Source of the DNA: Dichotomocladium elegans
Lineage: Eukaryota; Mucoromycota; Mucoromycetes; Mucorales; Lichtheimiaceae
Direction: 5' to 3'
Assembly (NCBI GenBank): GCA_025716815.1
Contig: JAIXMN010000007.1
Span: 2,501 to 12,500 of the forward strand
Length of the DNA stretch: 10,000 bases
Shown here: positions 1-6,559 of the stretch, piece by piece
Layout: every line of letters starts with the position of its first letter
Position numbering within the stretch: the first letter of the stretch is position 1
The notes under the pieces: generated by a model
What the model was told of the DNA's origin: nothing
The model's input: only the letters and a program-made list of their open reading frames with translations
The model's database searches: none
Program-made: the position numbers and the translations under genes

Positions 1-58
1 ACATGCATGGCTTAATCTTTGAGACAAGCATATGACTACTGGCAGGATCAACCAGGTA
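1..58 (-). rRNA. 18S (SSU) rRNA, 5' end, partial
   Basis: The reverse complement of this edge begins TACCTGGTTGATCCTGCCAG and continues through the AGTCATATGCTTGTCTC and AAAGATTAAGCCATGCATG blocks, the near-universal 5' end of eukaryotic nuclear small-subunit rRNA. The 5' terminus is placed at about position 58 by analogy with known SSU ends, with an uncertainty of one or two bases. Transcription runs leftwards, so the rest of the gene lies outside the window. The product is the RNA core of the 40S subunit, made by RNA polymerase I as part of the 35S/45S precursor. I see no mismatch to the conserved consensus, so this looks like a functional copy. It fixes the identity of the whole window as rDNA spacer. 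Confidence 0.96.
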
Positions 59-766
59 ACTACTTGAAAGACCTCAGACCTCAAGGAGTTTTTACACTCC
101 AAAAAGTCCTAGGACCTGAGCACTCTCATCATAGAAATGATCGAGCCAAGGCATCAAAGGCCTACAGTCCATCTTTCGCAACCCTTTTGAGATGAATACA
201 TCCAAGAGCAATGCACTCAAGCATTACAAACAAGGAATCCACCTCAAGTGTCTAACCTCCAGTCTACAACTGTTTTTCAAGAGTCGAACATGCTAGAGCC
301 AAATCTCAAAAAGACTTGAGCAAGTCGAAACTCCTTGAAGGATGACTAGAATCCCCAACTTGCATCTCTCCCAAAGGGAAAAACGCGCTTAGGGGTCATT
401 GCACCCAAATGATCTAGGTTCCTCAAGCCTAGTCATTGACCATCAATACGCATTTGCTACCTTCCTTTCAAGTCCAAAGCACAAGGCTCGACTATTTATC
501 TTGTAGGGTCGTGACAAAGCAACGCACCCTACTCTATGTCTATCAACCAAACGACCCAAGGTCATTTCAAGTCAAAAAGACCAGTATTCACCCTTCATAA
601 AGGGACTCTCAACAACAAAAGACCTAGGCTTAACAAAGCCGGCCTTCATGAACTGGGAACACAACCCGAGTTCTTAGGGACTCAACCAACCTTTACTTGA
701 ACTCCATTTTACAAGTCCCTAGGAGTCAAAGTACATAGAGAGGTAGTAAAACCACTAGTCTCTAGA

Positions 767-848
767 TCTACCAGGAGTACCAGTCCTCGCACATCAAGTC
801 CAAGTCAAACTCAATTGACTTGAACTCTTCTGACCTAGATTCCAAAGG
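767..848. repeat. Direct repeat of ~82 bp, copy 1
   Basis: Runs from TCTACCAGGAGTACC to TCCAAAGG and recurs at 930-1010 with only a few differences (for example TTGAACTC versus TTGAGCTC). The offset is about 163 bp. It contains the near-palindrome TCAATTGACTTGA. Both copies lie in the presumed 5' ETS. Confidence 0.8.
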
Positions 849-929
849 CAAAACCACCATCTCTAGGAGAACTAGCTAAAGACGTTCACTAGAACTCAAA
901 CAGGGGATGTAAATCCAAAGACCTCAAAG

Positions 930-1010
930 TCTACCAGGAGTACCAGTCCTCGCACATCAAGTCCAAGTCAAAATCAATTGACTTGAGCTCTTCTGACTTT
1001 GAGTCCAAAG
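930..1010. repeat. Direct repeat of ~82 bp, copy 2
   Basis: Second copy of the repeat at 767-848. It starts with the same TCTACCAGGAGTACC block and ends at TCCAAAGG, after which the copies diverge. A tandem duplication of ~163 bp followed by decay of the intervening part would explain the spacing. Confidence 0.8.
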
Positions 1011-1225
1011 GGTCTACATGTTGGGCCCACTTGGACCCACCACCCCCCTCAAGGTTCCTGCGGGTGTCGTTTGCCCAAGTTCGAACCCCCGCAGTGGCGG
1101 TGGACCGTCGTTTACCAAGGGGTACCTGTTCAATGCCGCGCTCACAGCAATACGACGGTCCCTTTCCCAATACGACGCTTAAAGGCTTTTCAATACGCCG
1201 GTCCCTGATACTTGGACGTAAAGGG
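1011..1225 (-). promoter_or_regulatory. Candidate Pol I promoter / transcription-start zone for the rRNA precursor
   Basis: This block is visibly more GC-rich than its flanks and sits between the presumed ETS and the first satellite array. It holds three CAATACG motifs at 1148-1154, 1168-1174 and 1191-1197; the first and third are followed by a GGTCCCT word. The middle one lies in TTTCCCAATACG, which nearly matches the TTTCCCCAATACG core of the 55 bp repeats at 2958-3180. Pol I promoters have no universal sequence, so the call rests on position, composition and on the known habit of spacer enhancers sharing motifs with the gene promoter (Xenopus rDNA). It could instead be an ordinary part of the ETS. 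Confidence 0.35.
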
Positions 1226-2755
1226 CCTAGGTCTTTTTCAGACTTGACTTGACTGGTCCTAGGTCTTTTTTAGACTTGACTTGGACTGATCCTAGGTCTT
1301 TTTTAGACTTGACTTGGACTTCCTAGGTCTTTTTTAGACTTGACTTGGACTGATCCTAGGTCTTTTTTAGACTTGACTGGACTTCCTAGGTCTTTTTTAG
1401 ACTTGACTTGGCATCCTAGGTCTTTTTTAGACTTGACTAGGACTTACCCTAGGTCTTTTTTAGACTTGACTTGGACTGATCCTAGGTCTTTTTTAGACTT
1501 GACTAGGACTTACCCTAGGTCTTTTTTAGACTTGACTTGGACTTCCTAGGTCTTTTTTAGACTTGACTGGACTTACCTAGGTCTTTTTTAGACTTGACTT
1601 GGACTTACCCTAGGTCTTTTTTAGACTTGACTTGGATCATCCTAGGTCTTTTTTAGACTTGACAGGACTTACCTAGGTCTTTTTTAGACTTGACTTGGAC
1701 TTACCTAGGTCTTTTTTAGACTTGACTTGGACTCATCCTAGGTCTTTTTTAGACTTGACTTGGACTCATCCTAGGTCTTTTTTAGACTTGACTTGGACTC
1801 ATCCTAGGTCTTTTTTAGACTTGACTTGGACTTCCTAGGTCTTTTTTAGACTTGACTTGGACTTCCTAGGTCTTTTTTAGACTTGACTTGGACTCATCCT
1901 AGGTCTTTTTTAGACTTGACTTGGACTTACCTAGGTCTTTTTTAGACTTGACTTGGACTCATCCTAGGTCTTTTTTAGACTTGACTTGGACTTACCCTAG
2001 GTCTTTTTTAGACTTGACTTGGACTTCCTAGGTCTTTTTTAGACTTGACTTGGACTTCCTAGGTCTTTTTTAGACTTGACTTGGACTTACCTAGGTCTTT
2101 TTTAGACTTGACTTGACTATCCTAGGTCTTTTTTAGACTTGACTTGGACTCATCCTAGGTCTTTTTTAGACTTGACTTGGACTTACCCTAGGTCTTTTTA
2201 GACTTGACTTGGACTCATCCTAGGTCTTTTTTAGACTTGACTTGGAATCATCCTAGGTCTTTTTTAGACTTGACTTGGACTTACCTAGGTCTTTTTAGAC
2301 TTGACTTGGACTCATCCTAGGTCTTTTTTAGACTTGACTTGGATCATCCTAGGTCTTTTTTAGACTTGACTTGGATTCATCCTAGGTCTTTTTTAGACTT
2401 GACTTGGACTCTCCTAGGTCTTTTTTAGACTTGACTGGAATCATCCTAGGTCTTTTTAGACTTACTTGATTCCTAGGTCTTTTTAGACTTGACTTGACTC
2501 ATCCTAGGTCTTTTTTAGACTTGACTTGGAATCATTTTTTCTTCCTAGGTCTTTTTTAGACTTGACTAGGATTAACTCCTAGGTCTTTTTTACACTTGAC
2601 TTGATCACCCTAGGTCTTTTTCAGACTTGACTTGGACTCATCCTAGGTCTTTTTTAGACTTGAATGGGAATCATCCTAGGTCTTTTTAGACTTGACTTCA
2701 ATCATCCTAGGTCTTTTTGGGACTTGACTGGGGTCACTCCTAGGTCTTTTCCTCA
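1226..2755. repeat. Spacer satellite array 1, ~48 monomers of ~31-34 bp
   Basis: The monomer reads CCTAGGTC, then a run of five or six T, then AGACTTGACTTGGACT, then a variable joint (CAT, TAC, T or GAT). I count about 48 CCTAGG starts. Most variation is in the joint (0-4 bases) and the T-run, so monomers differ in length. The monomer contains the CCTAGG palindrome and an inverted GTCT/AGAC pair around the T-run. Homogeneity is highest around 1500-2400; the right end from about 2450 is degenerate (missing bases, ACAC for AGAC, one insertion with a T6 run at 2534) and grades into the 55 bp family. Confidence 0.97.
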
Positions 2756-3190
2756 GAACGTTTAGGTCATTTTGGGACTTGACTGGGGTCACTTCAAGGA
2801 CTTTTCCTCAAAACGTCCAAGTCATTTTTACACTTGACTGGGGTCACTTCAAGGACTTTTCCTCAAAACGTTCAAGTCATTTTTACACTTGACTGGGTCA
2901 CTTCAAGGACTTTTCCTCAAAACGTCCAAGTCATTTTTACACTTGACTGGGACCCATCCTAGGTCTTTTCCCCAATACGTCTAGGTCATTTTTACACTTG
3001 ACTGGACCCATCCTAGGTCTTTTCCCCAATACGTCTAGGTCATTTTTACACTTGACTGGGACCCATCCTAGGTCTTTTCCCCAATACGTCTAGGTCATTT
3101 TTACACTTGACTGGGACCCATCTTAGGTCTTTTCCCCAATACGTCTAGGTCATTTTTACACTTGACTGGGACCCATCTTAGGACTTTTCT
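2740..3190. repeat. ~55 bp repeats derived from the satellite monomer
   Basis: Copies begin at CCTAGG 2958, 3012, 3067 and (as CTTAGG) 3122, a 54-55 bp period. Each copy consists of CCTAGGTCTTTTCCCCAATA, then CGTCTAGGTC, ATTTTTACAC and TTGACTGGGACCCAT. An earlier subtype from about 2740 to 2955 has TTCAAGGACTTTTCCTCAAA followed by ACGTCCAAGTC. The unit looks like two diverged monomers fused, with ACAC replacing AGAC and a new CCCAATACG segment. A single related copy occurs at 4510-4545, next to array 2. Confidence 0.93.
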
Positions 3191-3424
3191 GCAACACATG
3201 GGGACATTTTCGGACATCTTTGGGACACTCTCTAGGTGTTTCTGCAGTGAATCGCAGCATCCTTTATCGCAAAAAAATACAAAAAAACATAAAAAAATTT
3301 AAAACCGCAATAAAATGAATGGCAAAAGCATGTGCATCATGAAAACAAACAGAAACCTGAAAATAAAATTTTCACCTCATGTTTTTTCGTAATAACCGCG
3401 CATTTGCATTCTTCTCATGCAAAT
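3191..3424. repeat. AT-rich leader of spacer module A
   Basis: An A-rich, low-complexity stretch (runs of A6-A7 around 3270-3302) flanked by GGGACA-type words. It matches the leader of module B: a 26-base block is identical at 3321-3346 and 4657-4682, and flanking words (GGGGACA..., TCTAG.TGTTT, ATAAAATGA) occur in the same order. It carries no gene-like frame. It belongs to the composite module that occurs twice in the window. Confidence 0.75.
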
Positions 3425-3700
3425 GCCGCGATGGTTCTTGTGCGCAAAATTTCGGCGCATCGAATAAACCAAGTTCCATGCCAAACGGACCAGAACTCGT
3501 TGAGAAACCCACAAAAGCACCTTCAGAAAATGCATTCTCGACGCGCGAGGGGCTTTTTGACCCCAAATTTCGTGCCCGGAGGGCCTCCGGAGTACCACCA
3601 TTCGAACGGGCGCGTCGAGAGCTTTCGAATGATCCAACTTTGAGCCCAAACGGACCACTTTACGACCTCCGAGTAATGAAAAACCGTCAAGGCCGAAATG
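3425..3700. repeat. Module A, two diverged copies of the ~160 bp spacer unit
   Basis: The first copy starts GCCGCGATGG at 3425 and carries the core words TCGAAT (3460) and CAAACGGAC (3482). A second, more decayed copy is recognisable by TCGAATGATCC at 3625 and CAAACGGAC at 3647, an offset of 165 bp. The units correspond to the four better-preserved units at 4761-5333. Module A has a GC-rich insertion-like segment with strong inverted repeats between the two cores (3536-3631). Several overlapping open frames on both strands cross this block, but none is shared in frame by the module B units. Confidence 0.7.
3536..3631. other. Nested inverted repeats in a GC-rich spacer segment
   Basis: An 11 bp perfect inverted repeat, TCTCGACGCGC (3536-3546) and GCGCGTCGAGA (3610-3620), encloses a second perfect one, CCGGAGG (3576-3582) and CCTCCGG (3584-3590), separated by one base. 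A GGGG...CCCC pair lies at 3549-3564. An overlapping 8 bp pair, CATTCGAA (3599-3606) and TTCGAATG (3624-3631), offers an alternative fold. The surroundings are otherwise AT-rich. Function unknown; it could be a structured transcript, a protein-binding palindrome or a relic of an inserted element. Confidence 0.7.
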
Positions 3701-3808
3701 ACTTTGTTGTGGGGGGAAAGCGGCTGCATACGCCCGGTAAAACCCCGCCACCGGCGTATTGAGGAAATTCATCTATAGGATAATTAACATGCAGAAAAAT
3801 GCTACACA

Positions 3809-3856
3809 GGGTGCAGAGATTGCAGAGGTCATGGGTTCGACTCTGCCTTTGCATCC
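3809..3856 (+). pseudogene. tRNA-like relic (T-arm/B-box and acceptor stem)
   Basis: GGGTGCA at 3809-3815 can pair with TGCATCC at 3850-3856 (six Watson-Crick pairs and one G-U), like a seven-pair acceptor stem. Between them lies GGTTCGACTCT (3834-3844), close to the Pol III B-box consensus, and a GCAGAG/CTCTGC inverted pair. At 48 nt it lacks room for D and anticodon arms, so it cannot be a normal tRNA. It occupies the same place at the end of module A as the fuller tRNA-like element does at the end of module B. It may be a decayed tRNA or tRNA-derived SINE head, or chance. Confidence 0.35.
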
Positions 3857-3875
3857 TGGACGGTTTCTTTCACTT

Positions 3876-4500
3876 GGGACCTAGGTCTTTTTTAGACTTG
3901 GACCAAGGTCTTTTTCACTTGGGCCTAGGTCTTTTTTAGACTTGACTTGGCAGATCCTAGGTCTTTTTTAGACTTGATTTGGACTGACTCTAGGTCTTTT
4001 TTAGACTTGACTTGGACTTACCTAGGTCTTTTTTAGACTTGACTTGGCAGATCCTAGGTCTTTTTTAGACTTGACTTGGACTGACTCTAGGTCTTTTTTA
4101 GACTTGACTTGGACTGACTCTAGGTCTTTTTTAGACTTGACTTCCAATGATCCTAGGTCTTTTTTAGACTTGACTTGGACTGACCTAGGTCTTTTTTAGA
4201 CTTGACTTGGACTGACTCTAGGTCTTTTTTACACTTGACTTCCAATGATCCTAAGTCTTTTTTAGACTTGACTTGGACTTACCCTAGGTCTTTTTTACAC
4301 TTGACTTGGACTGACTCTAGGTCTTTTTTACACTTGACTTGGACTGACTCTAGGTCTTTTTTACACTTGACTTGGACTGACTCTAGGTCTTTTTTACACT
4401 TGACTTCCAATCATCCTAGTCTTTTTTACACTTGACTTCCAATCATCCTAGGTCTTTTTTAGACTTGACTTCCAATCATCCTAGATCTTTTTTACACTTG
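3876..4500. repeat. Spacer satellite array 2, ~20 monomers
   Basis: Same monomer family as array 1. A local variant has CTCTAGGTC in place of CCTAGGTC with a GACTGA joint. Towards the right end (from about 4220) AGAC after the T-run is mostly replaced by ACAC, and the joint becomes TCCAATCAT. The first two monomers (3876-3925) are shortened and lack the TTGACTTGG part. The array passes at about 4500 into a single 55 bp-type unit and then the leader of module B. Confidence 0.96.
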
Positions 4501-4760
4501 ACTGGGACACATTCTAGGACTTTTCCTCAATATGTCTAGGTCATTTTGGGACATCATGGGGACACTTTCTAGCTGTTTTCTAAAGTTAGTCGCAGAGTGT
4601 TTGACCAAAAAAATTATACAAAAAAATAAAAAAAATTAAACCATGATAAAATGATAGGCAAAAGCATGTGCATCATGAAAACATTCAAAAACCTGTGAAG
4701 AAAAAATTCAACTTATGTTTTTTCATGGTAATTGAAAATTGGTGTTCTTCATATGCAAAA
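4501..4760. repeat. Leader of spacer module B (55 bp-type unit plus AT-rich stretch)
   Basis: Starts with TTGACTGGGACACATTCTAG and TTTTCCTCAATATGTCTAGG, a diverged copy of the 55 bp unit, followed by GGGACA words, A-rich runs around 4606-4640 and the 26-base block shared exactly with module A (4657-4682). Order and spacing follow module A, showing that both descend from one composite repeat. Confidence 0.75.
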
Positions 4761-5333
4761 GCCGCGATGGTTTCTACTACAGAAAAATTTTGCGCATCGA
4801 ATGAGCCTATTTGCACCTCAAACGGACAAGAAACCGCCGAGAAATATGTGATCGACTAATTAAGTGATTACTTGCCCCTTTTTCGTGAATCATTTTTACA
4901 TATTACCATACCAAAGCCGCGATGGCTGCAAATAGAACAATCTTCGGCGAGTCGAATGAGCCTACTTTCATCGCAAACGGACAAGAAACCACCGAGAAAT
5001 ATGAGATCGACAAATTAAGTGATTACTTTGCCCCTGTTTTCGCATATCATTTTTTACATATTACCATACCAAAGCCGCGATGGCTGCAAATAGAACAATC
5101 TTCGGCGAGTCGAATGAGCCTACTTTCATCGCAAACGGACAAGAAACCATCGAGAAATATGAGATCGACAAATTAATTAAGCACTTACTTTACCCCTTTT
5201 TTTCACGAATCAATTTTTCATAGTTACCATATCAAAGCCGCGATGGTTCCTGGTAAAACTAAGTTTGGCGAGTCGAATGAACCTACTTGCAGCGCAAACG
5301 GACGTGATGCTGTCGAGTAATGCACAAAAAACT
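4761..5333. repeat. Module B, four tandem ~155-163 bp spacer units
   Basis: Units begin GCCGCGATGG at 4761, 4916, 5074 and 5237 (spacing 155, 158 and 163 bp). Each carries GGCGAGTCGAATGAGCC or a close variant (TCGAAT at 4797, 4952, 5110, 5273), then GCAAACGGACAAGAAACC and, in the first three, GAGAAATATG.GATCGAC. The second and third units are nearly identical over their whole length; the fourth ends differently, at CGAGTAATG followed by an A-run, as does the last unit of module A. Unit lengths are not multiples of three, so no frame is kept across units. No known function recognised. Confidence 0.92.
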
Positions 5334-5382
5334 GTTGGAGTTGCGGTCATGGTGGTTGATTATTTTATGTAAAACAGAAGTG

Positions 5383-5456
5383 AGCTTGATAACCAAGTGG
5401 TTAGTGCATTGGACTATCAAAGCGAAGGATTCGGGTTCGAAACCCGCACAGAGCGG
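5383..5456 (+). tRNA. tRNA-like element with Pol III A and B boxes (probable pseudogene or SINE head)
   Basis: TAACCAAGTGG at 5390-5400 fits the A box (T-R-G-C-N-N-A-G-Y-G-G) except for the third base, and GGTTCGAAACC at 5434-5444 fits the B box at normal tRNA spacing. The T-arm pairs over four bases (CGGG/CCCG) around TTCGAAA. CTATCAA at 5413-5419 could be an anticodon loop (anticodon ATC), but its stem pairs poorly (TTGGA against AGCGA), as do the D-stem and the acceptor stem (only about four pairs). AACCCGC (5441-5447) also forms a perfect 7 bp inverted repeat with GCGGGTT (5453-5459), which competes with the T-arm. I therefore doubt a functional tRNA and favour a decayed tRNA or tRNA-derived SINE head. 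T-rich runs after 5505 could end a Pol III transcript. Confidence 0.5.
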
Positions 5457-5459
5457 GTT

Positions 5460-5850
5460 TTGCCGCAGAGTTCGATTTTGCCCTGGTTTTGCATTTTCCA
5501 CCTCTTTTTTTTTCCGTTTTTTTTCCTTCTTTCCTTGCAAACAGACATGGTGCACCATGGTCTTCAGAAAGAAATGACAAACGAAGCATTTGATGTGTTT
5601 TTGTGACAAAAATAATCAAACACATTCGTTTTCTACAAAAAATCAAAGAAAGGTGTAAAGGGGAATGGTTGACCTTTGGTTAGGAACTTGACCTTTTTTT
5701 TTTTTTTGAACAAAAAATTTTGTTTTCAACGGTGCACTATATTCAAAAAGCACGAGTAATAAGTAAATGAGCATGGTAATAAAAAAAAAAAAGCATGCAT
5801 GGTGTCTTGCGCAAAAAAAATTGAAAGGGGAAAAAAAAAAGTACAGCAAA
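5460..5850. other. Spacer between tRNA-like element and 5S gene, homopolymer-rich
   Basis: No gene seen. The left part is pyrimidine-rich (T runs at 5505-5525), the right part has A runs (5780-5791, 5811-5819, 5831-5840) and a T12 at 5696-5707. A perfect 14 bp palindrome, CATGGTGCACCATG, lies at 5546-5559. GTTCGATTTTGCCC at 5470-5483, followed by TTTTGCATTTTCC, resembles the tail of the relic at 3834-3856. Short overlapping open frames on both strands have homopolymer-driven composition (long F or K runs) and are not credible genes. Confidence 0.6.
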
Positions 5851-5853
5851 AAA
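5831..5853 (-). terminator. Pol III terminator of the 5S gene
   Basis: On the minus strand the 5S 3' end GTAGG runs directly into a T6 (5848-5853), the standard Pol III stop signal. A T10 run at 5831-5840 provides a back-up terminator. Confidence 0.85.
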
Positions 5854-5970
5854 CCTACAGCACACAGTATTCCCATGTCGTCCCCGACCATAGTACTGAC
5901 TGTGCCAGATGGGGCTTAACTGCGGAGATCGAACGGGATCCGGTGCATTCCCCATTGTATGGCCGTAGGT
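5851..5970 (-). rRNA. 5S rRNA
   Basis: The minus strand from 5970 reads ACCTACGGCCATAC, passes through GCACCGGATCCCGTTCGATC and TCCGCAGTTAAGC, and ends TGCTGTAGGTTT, a complete ~120 nt eukaryotic 5S rRNA. Secondary structure is intact: helix I pairs ACCTAC with GTAGGT, helix II pairs ATGGGG with CCCCAT, and the third arm pairs CACAGT with ACTGTG and GTCG with CGAC. The internal Pol III control region (A box around GTTAAGC, C box around GGTCGGGGACGAC) is preserved. It is a structural RNA of the large ribosomal subunit, transcribed by Pol III with TFIIIA. It lies in the rDNA spacer on the same strand as 18S, about 5.8 kb upstream of it, as in many basidiomycete fungi. Ends are accurate to one or two bases. 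Confidence 0.97.
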
Positions 5971-6012
5971 TATCTTGTCTTTTTTTTTCATTTTGACAAG
6001 CACTTTTTTTTT

Positions 6013-6559
6013 CACCTAGGACTTTTTACCTTGTATCTCGGCCAACTTTCCCTTAAGACCTTGTCTGAGACCTTGGCCATCTTGTCCCTAGGTCTTTTTC
6101 ACTTAGACCTCGGCCATTTTGCCCTAGGACTTTGCCTTAGACTTGGACTGACTTGGACCTAGGTCTTTTTTTGACTTGACTTGGACTTGGCCTAGGTCTT
6201 TTCTAGACTTGACTGGGACTTACCCTAGGTCTTTTTTAGACTTGGCCTCCAGTCATCCTAGGTCTATTTTACACTTGACGTCCATTCATCCTAGGTCTTT
6301 TTTAGACTTGGCCTTCAGTCATCCTAGGTCTTTTTCAGATCTTTTACTTGACTTGGACTTACCCTAGGTCTTTTTTAGACTTGACTTCTGGTCATCCTAG
6401 GTCTTTTTAGACTTGCTTCGTCATCCTAGGTCTTTTTTAGACTTGACTTCAGTCATCCTAGGTCTTTTTTACACTTGACGTCCATTCATCCTAGGTCTTT
6501 TTTAGACTTGGCCTTCAGTCATCCTAGGTCTTTTTCACTTGACTTGGACTTACCCTAGG
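6013..6559. repeat. Spacer satellite array 3, ~16 monomers, interrupted by the LINE
   Basis: The same monomer family, more diverged. The end next to the 5S gene (6013-6170) is strongly degenerate, with CTCGGCCA and CTTGGCCATCTTG words between CCTAGG starts; order improves rightwards. Monomers with GGCCTTCAGTCAT and GACGTCCATTCAT joints recur in the same sequence at 6245-6370 and 6445-6559, a higher-order repeat with a 200 bp offset (ACACTTGACG at 6271 and 6471). The last monomer stops at CCTAGGT, where the LINE poly(A) tail begins. Confidence 0.95.

Larger units (their letters stand above)
59..1010 (-). other. Probable 5' external transcribed spacer (5' ETS) upstream of 18S
   Basis: This ~950 bp stretch has no gene-like reading frame and directly precedes the 18S 5' end in the transcription direction, where the 5' ETS of the pre-rRNA must lie. 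It is rich in short words (CAAGTC, CCTAGG, AAGACCT) that are also the building blocks of the satellite arrays to the right, here scattered and out of register. That suggests very old, degraded array-type sequence. The transcription start is not identifiable by eye; the right boundary is set where base composition shifts and the CAATACG block begins. Function by position only. Confidence 0.55.

Noticed and set aside
1075..1100. Minus-strand GGTTCGAAC resembling a Pol III B box
   Set aside because: The flanking bases do not form a T-arm stem and no A box is seen at the right distance.
931..1252. Short frames on both strands across the GC-richer block
   Set aside because: They are explained by lower stop-codon frequency in GC-rich sequence. 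They overlap each other on opposite strands and fall in the expected promoter/ETS zone.
1340..1549. Open frame encoding repeated RSFLDLT peptides, also at 4202-4435 and 6176-6367
   Set aside because: It is translation of the satellite monomer where monomer lengths happen to be multiples of three. It has no start context, ends when joint length changes, and lies in non-coding rDNA spacer.
1226..2755. CRISPR-like regular repeats
   Set aside because: The monomers are contiguous, with joints of 0-4 bases and no unique spacers, and the region is eukaryotic rDNA. It is a satellite array.
3377..3772. Overlapping frames of 103-131 codons on both strands in module A
   Set aside because: Frames on both strands compete, no recognisable domain is present, and the homologous module B units do not keep any frame because their lengths (155, 158, 163 bp) are not multiples of three.
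5283..5646. Frames of 69-108 codons over the tRNA-like element and the T-rich spacer
   Set aside because: Their composition is driven by homopolymer runs (F- or K-rich) and they overlap a tRNA-like element; no domain or repeat-independent signal supports them.
5643..6015. Frames of 65-90 codons overlapping the 5S gene
   Set aside because: They run through an intact 5S rRNA gene and A/T homopolymers, so they are chance frames.
6060..6130. GGCCATTTTGCCC words reminiscent of the dinoflagellate spliced-leader CCATTTTGGC
   Set aside because: The match is short, lacks the rest of the leader and a splice donor, and is part of degenerate monomers of array 3.
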